DNA of 64,000 nucleotides, taken from assembly GCA_009760855.2 (NCBI GenBank), contig WPIO01000010.1:7299501-7363500 (forward strand), written 5' to 3'. The DNA is from Cristatella mucedo. Its lineage: Eukaryota; Bryozoa; Phylactolaemata; Cristatellidae. Shown here one piece after another: positions 21,990 through 33,065 of the stretch (positions within the stretch are counted from its first letter, which is position 1; each line of letters starts with the position of its first letter). Below the pieces are notes generated by a model. The model was not told the DNA's origin, ran no database searches, and worked only from the letters and a program-made list of their open reading frames with translations. A program made the translations under genes and the position numbers.

Positions 21990-24791
21990 ACCTGGCCGCC
22001 AATGCTATGCAGAGATCGCATTCACGCCAATTGTTCAAGCACATTTGTGCATGCGATACTATGCTACGTCGGAAAAGATCATAAACCGCTTACCATGTAT
22101 TGTGCATGCCAAGCCATGCCGGAAGACGTAACGGCAGTCACTTCTGGAATCTATCTGTGGTTGTCTGAGCAATTTTAGGGCAAATGCAGTGAGCTGACCA
22201 AAGTCGTAAGGAGACATTCACCCAGTGGCAAACTGTCGTTTTGTACACCGTACGTACATCGACGTTGGCACAAGCTCTCGGTACTCGGACTTCGCCCGGA
22301 GTTAAGGTTCTCACGCTTAAATACAATGGTCTTATGTTCGATTTCTGCAGTAGACAATTCTTGATTATAGTCTCTATGGTTCTTCTAATGCTATTCAACT
22401 GGGCTTTATGATAAAATAATCTTTTTTACTTTAGATCATTTGCATGGACTAGTTGCAGCTGCTGCTGAGGAAGTCAGATGGGGGTACTAGTAGGCCTGAA
22501 ATGGAGCTTTATTTTAGTCCTGATTTTTAGCTATCTTAGTTTCGCTGAAAAGTCTAACTCAACTACTGACGGCTTGTCTTACTGGTCAAACCTTCAGGTT
22601 CGTGGGAGAAGGACGGACGTAAAGGACGACTCTAGTGGGGGGGGGGAGTGTGCACAGCCATGCAGTACTGATGCTGACAGCATACAAGTTTCGGAATATA
22701 ATATTGAACTCTGTGCTCATACCTTTATTATATAGTGAATTCTTTTCATACTATCGCAATCATGGCTCCGCGAACGACGGTCGAGTATTATTCGAACTCA
22801 GGTGATCCGTTGAATGAAGTCGTACGTAAAAGTAAACCCCCTTATGCTACTATCGACTTCCACATTTTAAGGTAGGTCTCATCTTCATTATAACCAACAT
22901 CATTGCATGTTCATGAGGAAGTTAGTCGGAAGCAAGGTAGGTATGTCCTTTGAACGGTGACCATCCCTACCCTATTTTGAGCCGCCATCGGCCGTTCAGC
23001 TTAACCTGTATATTTGAAGTTGGCGCCTGCATTCCACCTCTCAGCATGCAACCGACACAATTGCCGTCCATTAATCAACCAACAGGCTTAGCTGACGCAA
23101 GCGATGATCTGCAGCAAATTTAAGCGCCTAGAAAGAGATTGAGTTCTCTGAGGGCGCTTTATCAAGTGTATTACCTTAGCTCGGCCATTCCCAGCTCAGG
23201 CTACGTCTGTCTGACCACGTGACTGTTAACTGCACTGGCTTCTCTCCCGCTGTACGGACTGGACAGACGCTCCTCTTTACTCATTCGTCTCATCGCTCTC
23301 CGTAGTCACATCATTGCTAAAAAAAATGATGATTTTGCCTCCGATCATCAACATCCATCCGTCATAATTCTCAACAAATTCGGCTGTACAACAACATGGG
23401 CTTACCGACCTCCCGAGGTCAGTGGTTTGCGATCTCGACCTTGCTACAGCGATTCCCTTGACTCACGAATGGACCGCTAATCGTTAGAGGCTGGCGTTTT
23501 ACGAAAGTACTGGGAAAACATCTTTTGAAATCATGTAGGGAGATGCGATGGTATATTGAAGGAGGATTTTTATATTTTCTTATATTTCATCGGATTTTTT
23601 TATCCTTGTCCGCACCTGATGGTAGGTTGGCAACCTCGAGGTGGACTTTCATTTCGCTGCTCGGGACCACTTCAGCGCTGTCGGCGGTACCAGTTTCGAT
23701 AGACGTTAAGTCACCGGAGCGCCATCACTGGGTATTTTTTTCGCAATGATACTTTCGCTGGAACAGCACGGGCTACTCGTGAAAATTGTAGAGCCCATGG
23801 GTATTTCGTTTGCAATGCAAGTCGTAGCTTACGAGGTGTTTGTTGTCGTCTAAAAAAAAGTGATGTGTGATTTGGTCTTTTGAAAAATACGAAAAGCCGT
23901 GATAACTACAGAGATTTTTTCACTGCATTTCTAGTGCTTTGTGGCAGCTATCCCTCAGTAATTTGAGGAGAGCGACCTAACTTGGCCGTGCGATGCTAAT
24001 TGCAGTCTGTTTAGCCTAAGCTGATGTCAAAGGGTTGTGCCACTTCGTTATATACAATGACCCTATTTATCTGCGTTTTCGTCTGCTTTATTTTTACCTG
24101 AAGTATTGCTCTAATTCTTCCAGCACGTTCAGAGCGACGCCACTTGATGCGAATTTGGCCATGTTTCATATTTGATGAATTTTAGCTTGCATTGGTGGCA
24201 ATTATTGGCCCATTCGTTCGTAGCAGCCTCTGTAGTAGCTTCTAAGCAGAAGCCACGGGAGACTGTCTATATTCACTCCGTTTCACTCCTTGCATACTCT
24301 TATATTTGAGATTTGTTCATGTGTATCTCCGTCTGTAACTCCACAAAGCCGTGAAAACTAAACGGACCTTACGCTGGCGTGCTGCACTCAAAGCCTTGGT
24401 GGATTTCTGTAGATAGGAGCAACCTTTTGTCCCGCAAAATAACAAATTTGAGAAGCATACCTGCTAAAAGGACAGTAATTAATTTAGCATACGATCCCAA
24501 AGTTGGTGGTTTTTGGTCGCCTTGGCTCACTAAGCAGGGGCGTACTCAGCTAGTCTCGCATGTGCAGAAAAGATAGACCATAGTTGTATTGACCTGCCAA
24601 TAATTTATGCTTATGCATCCTAACCAGCCAGCAGCAGGCTCATGGATGCCGGTCTCGTGCTGGTTCGTGCATTGCTAATTCTAGCCGTAATGCATTTTTG
24701 CAGGGCTCACACGTTCTCTTGTAATACCCATGAGCTGATTTTGTGAACCTGAGTTATTTCAATCGGATTACGGTCTTATAACAATATCAGC
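21990..24791. other. No confident gene; one possible secretory frame
   Basis: A plus-strand frame at 22478-22735 starts MGVLVGLKWSFILVLIFSY, a hydrophobic run like a signal peptide, then a polar, glycine-rich 60 residues. It lacks any domain and could be chance. A family B tail lies at 23115-23175 and a minus family A tail at about 24240-24360. The rest holds nothing I recognise. Confidence 0.35.
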
Positions 24792-25475
24792 ATGGCTTTG
24801 GTACCGTGGACTTACACGAGGGCACAGCTAGCTCAGGCTTCGGATGAACAGCAGAAATTCGTGTTCTGTGGGAAGCTCCTCATCATCACGCAGGACAAGA
24901 CTAGGGTCATTGATCGTTTCCAGAATACTGCATACAAGCTGTGGGATGGTGCTTACTTACTAGCCAAGTACTTGGAGTTGGCAGTGCAACGAGGTGTGCT
25001 CAAGCTTGACGGCCGAACTTGCATTGAACTTGGTGCAGGTTGTGGTCTCGTTGGCATGGTCGCGTGCTTGCTGGGCGGTTCGGTAGTTCTTACCGACCTA
25101 GAAGACGTCGTTGAACATACAAAGTCCAATGTCTCAAACAACCTGGCTGCATTTACAGGCAGCATTTGTGTTCAGGCCCTGTGCTGGGGCGACCAGTCTC
25201 CGGCCACGGATTCTGTATATGATTATGTTTTGTGCTCGGATATTGTTTACAGCCCCGAGGCATCAGACGATCTCCTGACTACGGTGGAGCGTCTCAGTAA
25301 ACGGGGAACGCGAGTATTGTTGTCGTACAAACCTCGCGGCCTTGGGGAAGGAATTTTCTTCACGAAGCTACAAAGCATGAAAGCGTTTGAAGTGAGTGCA
25401 ATCAGTGCTGCTGAGTATCCGATTGAGTTCCGAGAATCTTTGTATACTTTGATCTGCATCACCAAGATTTCTTAA
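24792..25475 (+). CDS. METTL21-like protein-lysine N-methyltransferase
   Basis: An uninterrupted 227-residue frame of the class I S-adenosylmethionine-dependent methyltransferase fold. Visible family features are W51-D52 in the AYKLWDGAYLLAKYLE helix and motif I ELGAGCGLVG (79-88). Post-I follows as VVLTDLED (98-105), then CWG (131-133) and the post-II motif SDIVYSPE (149-156). This pattern is that of the METTL21/VCPKMT/EEF1AKMT3 group (methyltransferase family 16), which trimethylates lysines of chaperones, VCP or elongation factors. The exact substrate cannot be read from sequence, so no symbol is given. The length is close to METTL21A (218 aa). It has no introns, unlike its intron-rich neighbours, and its TAA stop lies inside the polyadenylation signal. 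There is no poly-A tract or flanking duplication to prove retroposition. Confidence 0.9.
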   Translation: MALVPWTYTRAQLAQASDEQQKFVFCGKLLIITQDKTRVIDRFQNTAYKLWDGAYLLAKYLELAVQRGVLKLDGRTCIELGAGCGLVGMVACLLGGSVVLTDLEDVVEHTKSNVSNNLAAFTGSICVQALCWGDQSPATDSVYDYVLCSDIVYSPEASDDLLTTVERLSKRGTRVLLSYKPRGLGEGIFFTKLQSMKAFEVSAISAAEYPIEFRESLYTLICITKIS

Positions 25476-25479
25476 TAAA
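25474..25479 (+). terminator. Polyadenylation signal overlapping the stop codon
   Basis: TTAATAAAA: the last two bases of the TAA stop are the first two of AATAAA. The 3' untranslated region would therefore be only about 15-35 nt if this signal is used. Confidence 0.6.
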
Positions 25480-25693
25480 ATGAATGCTGTTTTCGCTTCT
25501 TAGATGGCTCAGGCTTGCACTTAAGCAGTTTTGACTGCCTGCTTTTCACATCCCCATTTACCTCAATTATTTCCGTGTGCATTGTGTTGCTGTTTCATTC
25601 CCAGATTGTGTAAGCATATTTAAGTTACTTGGCATGTAGAGTTATTTGTCATTTAAAAAGCAGACATGGCTAACTGATTTGCCCAATTCTTTT

Positions 25694-25960
25694 TCATTGC
25701 CCTTCCACGAACACTGATGCTACTGACTGCCAGACCGTGACTGCTAGCTCCTTAGCTTGCTCGAAAGGTCTCGTTCTCTTGTTGTGTGCTGGGACCCGCC
25801 GGCATGATTCCGTTCGGACATCCAAGACAAGCTCTTCCTTACTTGCAGGTGGTGTGAATCGAAATGCCTTAAGATTTTTCGAAGCTCTCTGCTTTCGTTT
25901 TTCACATTCTTGGACACCTACTGGAGCTTGTGTATGAGCGACTGAGTTTAGCAGAGGCAA
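25694..25960 (-). CDS. Unrecognised frame, 88 codons
   Basis: The frame converges on the methyltransferase gene with 218 bp between the stops. Composition is protein-like (RKQRASKNLKAFRFTPP, then FEQAKELAVTVWQSVA) and lacks the repeat-derived look of most open frames nearby. I know no family for it. It could be a small gene, one exon of a larger minus-strand gene, or chance. Possible splice sites exist (ACTCAG before 25938; GTAAGG inside), so the borders are uncertain. Confidence 0.3.
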   Translation of the reverse strand: MPLLNSVAHTQAPVGVQECEKRKQRASKNLKAFRFTPPASKEELVLDVRTESCRRVPAHNKRTRPFEQAKELAVTVWQSVASVFVEGQ

Positions 25961-26084
25961 ACATCAAAAACCACACTGCAGCATTGTCGTAGTGCCCTAA
26001 GAGAACGAAATTTCTGTATATAGGCACTTCACGTAGGCTGCAAAGCTAACATACAAACCGATTCGTTGGAATAACAGTTTGTTG

Positions 26085-26965
26085 GACATTGGAAAACCTA
26101 ACGCTCAAAATCGACTCTGCCAGTATACCTCCTTTTGAATCTGCACGAAATCTAGATGTCATGTTCCAAAGTAACCTTTCACTGGACGACCACATCAGGT
26201 CTAAGTCAAGTCTGCTTACTTTCAGCTACATAACATTGCTGAAATTCGGGCTTGTTTGGACAGGGATACCACATCTAAATTGGTCCGTGCATTTGTGACA
26301 TCCCGTCTCGACTTCTGTAACTCACTGCTTGCTGGTGTACCGGCCTGAGCGAGCAGGTGCTTACAGCTGGTGTAAAACTCTGCAGCTAGGCTTGTCTGTC
26401 GTGAACATCGCAGTTCATCACACCACTTACTTGCACTGGCTTCTAGTCAAGCAGCCCATCGACTTCAAGGTTCTGTCACTCACTTTTAGGGGTCTTCATT
26501 CTTTGGTTCCAGCCTATCTATCAGATCTACTCCCCCACCAGGCTAAGCGTCGTACCACCCGCTTTTCGGAATCTAATTGTTTACCTGTACCTCATACGAA
26601 CCTAAAATCCTTTGAAGACCCTGCATTTAGTTCGTATGCTCACACAGCCTGGAACTCACTTGCGACTGGCGTCACGACATCCCTTGACGTGACCACATTA
26701 AAAAAGAAACTAAAAACGCATCTATTTATTACAGCATTTAGTGTGATTCGTCCTTTGTGTGCTCATGCGTGCTGACACTGTGCATGCTGCCACTAACCAC
26801 ACATGCATGCTGACGCTACGCATGTCACCTCTAACCATGTTATGCTTGTTGTCATTGAACTTGCTACCACTAACAATTCGATCATGCTTGCTTTGCAGCA
26901 AAATGTAATGTACCTAGAGGAGATTTCGTTCAATGGGGGCGCTCTAACAATATATTATCATTATT
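26085..26965 (+). mobile_element. LINE copy, CR1/L2-like, family B
   Basis: Coding remains include [11 protein letters not shown]-like sequence, [17 protein letters not shown] and the end SYAHTAWNSLA with TLKKKLKTHLF, which is still open for 148 codons (26329-26775). After it comes the AACATGCA/CATGCTG-rich 3' part and a tail AATGTACCTAGAGGAGATT with ATTATCATTATT. This is the typical C-terminus of CR1/L2 reverse transcriptases. It has frame breaks upstream, so it is inactive. Confidence 0.85.
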
Positions 26966-26999
26966 GCTGCATGCATAGGCGCATTGAAGAGGCTTCACG

Positions 27000-27673
27000 T
27001 TGACACAACATTTGAGATTTTGAGGAGCAAGCAGGTTTTTTATTCTTATTAAATGCCTTAATTCTGGGACGTCGTGGTGTCAGCCGGTAAACCGTTCCGT
27101 CTTTAGGTGCATAGACACTGAAAGCTCGTCCCCAGGAGGATTTGAGGTTAGAGTAATTATTTCAGATACCGGAAGTCACAGAAGGAGAACTGAGGAAGAG
27201 ACAAGGCCATGAAGTTGATGCACTACAATTCTCAGCCGATTTCTTTAGTCAGCTGGGATTTCGTTGAAGTGCAGCTGCTGACAATTTCCGGAAACTCTGC
27301 TCAGACGATAGGCTTTGCGACGAACCAGCATTCGCCGTAGAGTATGCACTGTTTTCCACTTTTTTTGGCAAGACCGTAATTAAACAAAAAATTGGATTGT
27401 GAGTTATTTGTTTGGTAAGCACGTAGAGCTGTATCGACGCCTATATTATCATCGTGCGAGCGATGGCACTACCGAGGCATTTCCTCAACTTTCACGGTCT
27501 CGAAACAGTGAAATTATGTGCACTAAAGCTCAAATGTGTCGGCGAGGCCGCCCAAAATGGAGTCGGACCCAATTGTTCAGACTTTGGTGTAAAAGAACGT
27601 CAGTGTAACCTGCTGTAATCATGCGCTGTATATAAAATCAGCTTAAGGCAAGTTTCGCCATAGGTATGTTAAT
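27000..27673. other. No gene recognised
   Basis: Further LINE 3' debris may reach about 27.17 kb (GAGGATTTGAGGTTAGAG resembles words near 16.53 kb). Nothing else is identifiable. Confidence 0.35.
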
Positions 27674-28445
27674 TTATAGTGCTAAAATGAAGTTACGCCC
27701 TCCACCGCTATAAGCAATGACCGATCTGAGCCGTGAGCGTACTAAGCATCCACAAACATCGTACCTTATCGTTTCTCCAAACGTCCTGCAAACTTTTGAA
27801 AAGCGATTTAGATGCGATACGACCCTCCTGATCTCTGAGCTTTCTATCCGGTTCACCCCAGAGACACTCAATGGAATCTTGGTCTAATGCTTGACTAGGC
27901 CACCCTGTTTGCTTACTGATTAGTCGCTGAACTAGATTCAAAAACGTAGCGGAGAAGTATTGAATACGCTTAGCCGTGTGCTAGGGCTCATCACCCCGTT
28001 TGAAAAGAAAATTATCTGCCTGAAGGTTAGTTGCAATAGGTACTGCAACGTTTTGGAGTAGCTCTTACTCAACGTCTCGCGTCATGACGCCAGGTGTACT
28101 CTACATCAGCAGCCCCAGACCACGACCCGCTTGCAGCTGAATTTCACTTTCATTGTCTTCTGTAGGCAATTATCATTGAAACTTCGATGGGATCAACGAC
28201 GCCCTATTACATACATTTTTAGTAACTAACAGTGGTGAATTTCTTAACATCATCTCATTCGATTTTGCTGCAGTCGTTGGGGATGTGTCGTGTGCGCCCA
28301 CTCCAAAAGAGCCACTCAATGCCTGTCGGAGGCAAACTCGGTTCTCTATTGCTTTTCGAGCAAACATATCTCGTTTATCTAGTCGACGCCTAATCCCATC
28401 CGTGCCAGCTAGCTGCCTACAGGCTTCGAGCATCGACCGTCGCTG
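27674..28445 (-). mobile_element. Tc1/mariner-like transposon relic
   Basis: Minus-strand frames give IRRRLDKRDMFARKAI (the DNA-binding to catalytic linker of Tc1 transposases) near 28.4 kb. IECLWGEPDRK, equivalent to the IE-LW-ELDRR box after the third catalytic residue, lies near 27.86 kb. They lie in the correct order about 540 bp apart, with stops and shifts between. I did not find the terminal inverted repeats. Confidence 0.7.
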
Positions 28446-28869
28446 GGGTGAGACGATGCCTGACGCTTCGCTCTTTTATCAGTCTGTCGTTACGGGTGCA
28501 GTGTCAGGTGTACGGCCGGGTCTCTGCACTATCGCTGGTACCGGTCGTAGCCATCTTCTTCAGGCTGTACCTCATTGAATGGCGCGTGCAGCGTTGCCAA
28601 GAACCCTTTGGTGCAAAGCCCACAACTGGCCCTTCGTATAAAGGCAGTCAACTAGATGTGATTAATCATTGAATTGGCGACAGCGTGTGGCTGGGAAATG
28701 AGCATAGGAGTTTTGCTGTCGCTCTCATACTTCATCCGCACGTCGAAATTTGTGAGTACGTCCAAATTTTTAAATGAACCAAAGGTCGAAACGGGTTTTC
28801 TTGCTGTGTTTTCTGCTGTATACACTGATTTATTAAAACACCACTGGGAGTGAGAAGCCCTATTTCATC

Positions 28870-29900
28870 GGAGAGCGTTCATTCTTAGTGCTCGGTCTAA
28901 TGATGGGTCGTCGAATAAACGGTCGCACGGACGTCGCGAACTCCACTCCCGCCTGCTCTCTAATTCTGTCTCGCGTCCCGACTTCCGTGCCCCGTCGCTG
29001 GACTTGAGGTGCCTCAGTTTTTCACACCTCGTGACCGTCGGCCTGAAGTAGCCAGCTACGTCGAGAGCACGTGTAGGCGGAGGCCCAGCGCTCAAAGCGC
29101 TGTTGCAGCAGATCTCCACCAGTGAGAATTCGCAAGTTCGAGGTCTAGGCGGCGCTGACTGCCAGCTCGCCCAACCGTCGCCCGGCTGTCGTCCGGCAGC
29201 GGCTGTTGCCGGATGTGGCTGCGGGCGGCTTTCCGTCGGCGCCTTTTGTCGGCTCGTCGAGCGTAGCGCCTGGACCAATGGAGCTCAGAGCGGGCTCGAT
29301 CCCTCTCCGACGCCCGAGCTCGCGACTCCCCATCGGCCGGCGGGAGAGCTGCCTCCTCATCACGGCGTGCTTGGGGGGGGGGGGTCGGCGGCTGTCTCCG
29401 GTCGCGGTTCCGCCCCATCTCGGGAGGTTACGACCTTTACCCGCGTGACCGATTCGTCGATGTTGGTGGTCAACTCCTCGGTGGTAGCCGCGAGAACCTT
29501 CTAACGGGAGCAGTCCATGTCATGGCGAAATGAGTCAGGTCGCAGTTGCTAGACGCAGCCCGTCGCCGTCACCCGAGCGTCGGCACACAGAGCAGCGTCG
29601 TAGCCCGAGCGGTGGCGGACGCGACGATGTCACTGCAGAGGAGGCTGCTGCTACGGCGGGCGGCGGCGATGGCCTTCACCTGCAAGGTGAGTCTAGCCTT
29701 CTGCTGAGCACCTTGCCCGCCAGTGAGGGCGGCGCCGAGATTGCCGTAGGGATTGGCACCGCCGAACGCGGCCCCGTGTGTTAGATCAGGCGCCACTGAT
29801 GCTTCTTGAGAGGAACTGCGCAGCGCTTCCGAGTCACCCGCCGTCATGGCCCACGGGTTTTCGATGCTGCGCTGTGAACGCCTTCGAACGCCTGCGGCTG
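28870..29900. promoter_or_regulatory. CpG-dense island
   Basis: The only long stretch in the window with sustained high G+C and many CG dinucleotides. Open frames run on both strands, as expected from composition. It lies 5 kb upstream of the first secure TRPML exon and may be that gene's promoter region, or a bidirectional promoter. Confidence 0.6.
29530..29686 (+). CDS. Candidate first coding exon of the TRPML gene
   Basis: The start ATG opens MSQVAVARRSPSPSPERR, and the exon closes with CAAG|GTGAGT in phase 1. The next exon (34879, acceptor TTGATTGTAG) continues in phase to give a basic stretch FERDRRSRR before the conserved N-terminus. Low-complexity sequence prevents a homology test, and an independent gene or an antisense exon in the same island (29569-30006, minus) is possible. 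Confidence 0.4.
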
Positions 29901-31065
29901 CAGGAGCTGGTTCGCAGTTGGCTTCGCCGCTGGTGCCACTGAGGTGGGCCTTGACCCTAGGGTGGCTCGGTCTGATGTCGCAAAGTACTGGCATCCCTAC
30001 CATCATGTGCGTGTCTCTGGGTAGGTGTCAAAATGGATCCTCTGTGTGTGAATCGTTGTCTGATGCGGCGGATGGACAGGCCCAAAAGTTGGAAACCTGC
30101 GCATTTGCCGATGTAAATCTCTTTGGCGTCTTTGGAAGTGCGTATCGGTATTGAAGTAACGCTGCCCGAGCCGTATGCCAGAGATCGCGCCAGGTCAGAC
30201 CGGATGCCAGAAATGGCATATGGCATTAAAACACATCCGTATCTTCATCCTGCTGACTATGATGCATGTGATTGCCGCCTTCATCTTGCTCGCAAGGTAC
30301 CCTCGACACTTGGCTCACGGGCCTTGTCTGCATCCCGACACTCACAGCCAGCCTTTGTTGAGAAGCTTATGTTTTAGCGGCAGTGCGATCTGGTTGGAGT
30401 AAGACTGTGTAGGCGAAGTTTGTCTTTTAGATAATCTTCCATCACAGATATACTTTCACCCTATCCATACTTGTACATAATAGTTTAGTTCTCTCGTGGT
30501 CGATCTCGGTATCTTCGGGAAGAGAAGCAGGAATCGAGATAGCCTGACACGTACAAGTATCAACGAGTTTTCAAATTGCTGTATTTATCTTCCTCATTCG
30601 GACTACCTGGGGATGTTCAAATGGTGCTTCTTTTCGATTCAGGAGAACTGTTGTCACATTAGGCTGATGGAATTAGGCCCAGATTGACAAGCATGCTGTG
30701 GAGCAGATCATCTGCAAGCCGCAGCTTCAGCAGCTTGAAGTAGTTGCTCAGTGCTTTTTTCTAACTGTACCTGCATCAACCATAACCGACTTGTGTATAC
30801 AATGTCCTGTTCTAGCCAAGCAGCAGTACATAAGCGTGTAGCAATGCATAGTGGTCGCCACGCGTTCACTTCTTTCATCACAGTTAGTCTCTCGTACTTT
30901 TAATAAATCAATGGATATGCATTGATTATATTGTCGCATCTAAACATGTGTACTGAGTTCAGCCATTGACGAGCAAAGATGATGATCAAGGGCTTCATGG
31001 CTTCTGCTCCCAGCTACACAAGCTGAGACTGCATTTAAACACTTAACAAGAGCAGTGCTTGGTAC

Positions 31066-31208
31066 TGGTGACCCAGAAGTAAGTTGCTCCCACTTCACGA
31101 ACCAGGTCACAGGTTGGCATCCTGTAGCAGGCAATTCTTTATTGCCCACCCCAAGCATGATAAAAGCCATTAAGGCACTCTCTGCTGCTATAAAAATGAA
31201 GCCGTTGA
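31066..31208 (+). mobile_element. tRNA-derived SINE, type 2, decayed
   Basis: The order AGGTCACAGGTTGGCATCC (B-box region), GGCAATTCTTTATTGCCCA and TGCTATAAAAATGAAGC parallels the copies at 4.46 and 15.70 kb. Confidence 0.5.
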
Positions 31209-31971
31209 ATCAGCTCACCTCTGGTTTTACTTTTATGTCGTTCGAGTTTCCATCTACAGGATGGTCCTAACAGGATGGCATACCCGTCTTCCCAGGTTCG
31301 GTGGTTTTATTAATACCGTGAGAATGGCAGGTTTGCAAGCAAATTATGGTTATGGGAGAGATTATCCATTACCACCATTGCCGACTGCTTGCCTGTTGCC
31401 TGGTATCTATCAGCTAGCTTCGCCAGCTCATGCACAGGACTTTGTGACCCTGCCGTAGGCCATCTCGATTTGCACTCCAGCCAAGTTCACGTGGCTGGAC
31501 CAATATATTGGTATCTACCTTTGTGCTAGCATCCCGAATATGCTGGCCTTGCTTAAACTTGGTTCACGTGTTGGCAGAGGTGACATGAATGTCAATGACC
31601 TTGACATTGCCATAGACTGATGCTGAGGGTACAGTACTTGCCCTGCTCTCCTTCAGGTTTGGCTGGGGGTGGGGCAGGGCCTGCCGGCAAATGGTAATGC
31701 TCTCGTCTATGGTTTCGTAGTCACGGATTCAACCCCTGATGGTGACATCTCCTTTAATCTTTATAAAGCACTTCGGTGTCTCTTTGGGGTGTTTAGTATT
31801 GTACGTTTATGTAATCCAGCGACAATTGCATCTGCATATTTATTTATTTATTCATCCACGAGTCTTAAGCTTGCGCCTGTGGTTGAGCAGTGTACCGAGT
31901 TGTCCATTTGTACAAGAAAAACCTCTTTCTTCGTGTTGCCTGGGATTCTTAACCAACAGCTGAGCTGGTTT

Positions 31972-32098
31972 GACTCACTGGTCAAGTTGCTTGCCCCGAC
32001 CAAGGTCTAGCCGAGGTCGTGGGCTCCAGCGCTGTAGGATATGTTGAGCACCTGAATAGTGATTAAGTTCTCTTAGGGCGCTATACAAATGCATTTTT
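31972..32098 (+). mobile_element. tRNA-headed SINE, type 1
   Basis: The only plus-strand copy: CTGGTCAAGTTGCTTGCCCC, CGAGGTCGTGGGCTCC, then GCACCTGAATAGTGATTAAG and TCTTAGGGCGCTATACAAAT. Confidence 0.65.
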
Positions 32099-32566
32099 TA
32101 TTGATTTTTTAACATGCTGGTGGCCTTTTGAGAGACTGCAGTGACTCTTTGAGTCTGATGTTGCTTAATGGATTTCCCCAGTGAGGTGGGCATCAGTGTG
32201 GGCCCATCAGGGGGGGGGTAGGGTGGGATGTGGCCGGGTGTAAGTGAGTGTGTCCAGAGAGGCCTGTTTAGGAAACCAGGTATTCTGATGCACCTGCACG
32301 TTGTCAAGTGTGGCGTGTCAAATGTGGTCGATTACGCACAGACCCGCACGATCGAGCCTAACGACCCTGATCGAGCTGAACCGACTGAACAGCGAAGTGT
32401 GCATTCCTGGCATCTTACTTTGCCTGGTGTGAGTGCTAGCCTATGTCAAGAAATGCGAGAAGGCATGTATGTAGCAGGAATGCATCTCAGACTCAAAACC
32501 TCGGCATTTTCAGTTGTAGTTAACTAGCATTTCTGCTTTCGAGAAACCGTGTTGAACTTGGAAGAA

Positions 32567-33065
32567 GAGCATGGATGGTAAAGTTCTTACGCTGACCCAC
32601 AAGGCCCGCAACGGCTTGGCTCCTTCATACCTAGCTGAACTGCTACATCAGTTTCAGCCTGTTCGCGCCCTCAGGTCCCGTGTGGACAATAAATTAGCTG
32701 TCCCATTCCTCCGCTTAAAGACAGTTGGTGACAGAAGCTTTAGCTCTGCAGGTCCTAGACTGTGGAACTCGCTTCCACAATTCTTACGAAACGACATCTA
32801 CTCTCCAACTGCCGGCTATGGCACATCTTTTTCAGTGGTCCTGAACTGCTACTTCTATGCTACTCACTACCTCAACTGCTCTCCTAACTCTGCTATGCTT
32901 CCCACTTTCTCTTTGTTTCGTGAGACGAAGTCTGTTGGCTACCGAATGCGTACCGAAAGCCGCTTAAGCTGTGAGTGCGCTATACAAAACTCTCCTGCGT
33001 AACGCCCACATGGTCTTTATGACTTTGTGGAGTTACTGACGGAGATACATTACATTACATTAACG
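32567..33065 (+). mobile_element. LINE copy, CR1/L2-like, family A, 3' end
   Basis: A 143-codon open frame encodes the reverse-transcriptase C-terminus (KARNGLAPSYLAELL, PFLRLKTVGDRSFSSAGPRL, WNSLPQFLR). It ends GAGTTACTGACGGAGATACA followed by (TTACA)n, the signature end of family A. The best preserved family A copy in the window. Confidence 0.85.

Noticed and set aside
29092-29504. Several 60-135-codon frames on both strands of the CpG island
   Set aside because: Arginine/proline/alanine-rich translations on all frames are expected from GC-rich DNA. None has a domain or matching splice partner except the candidates reported.
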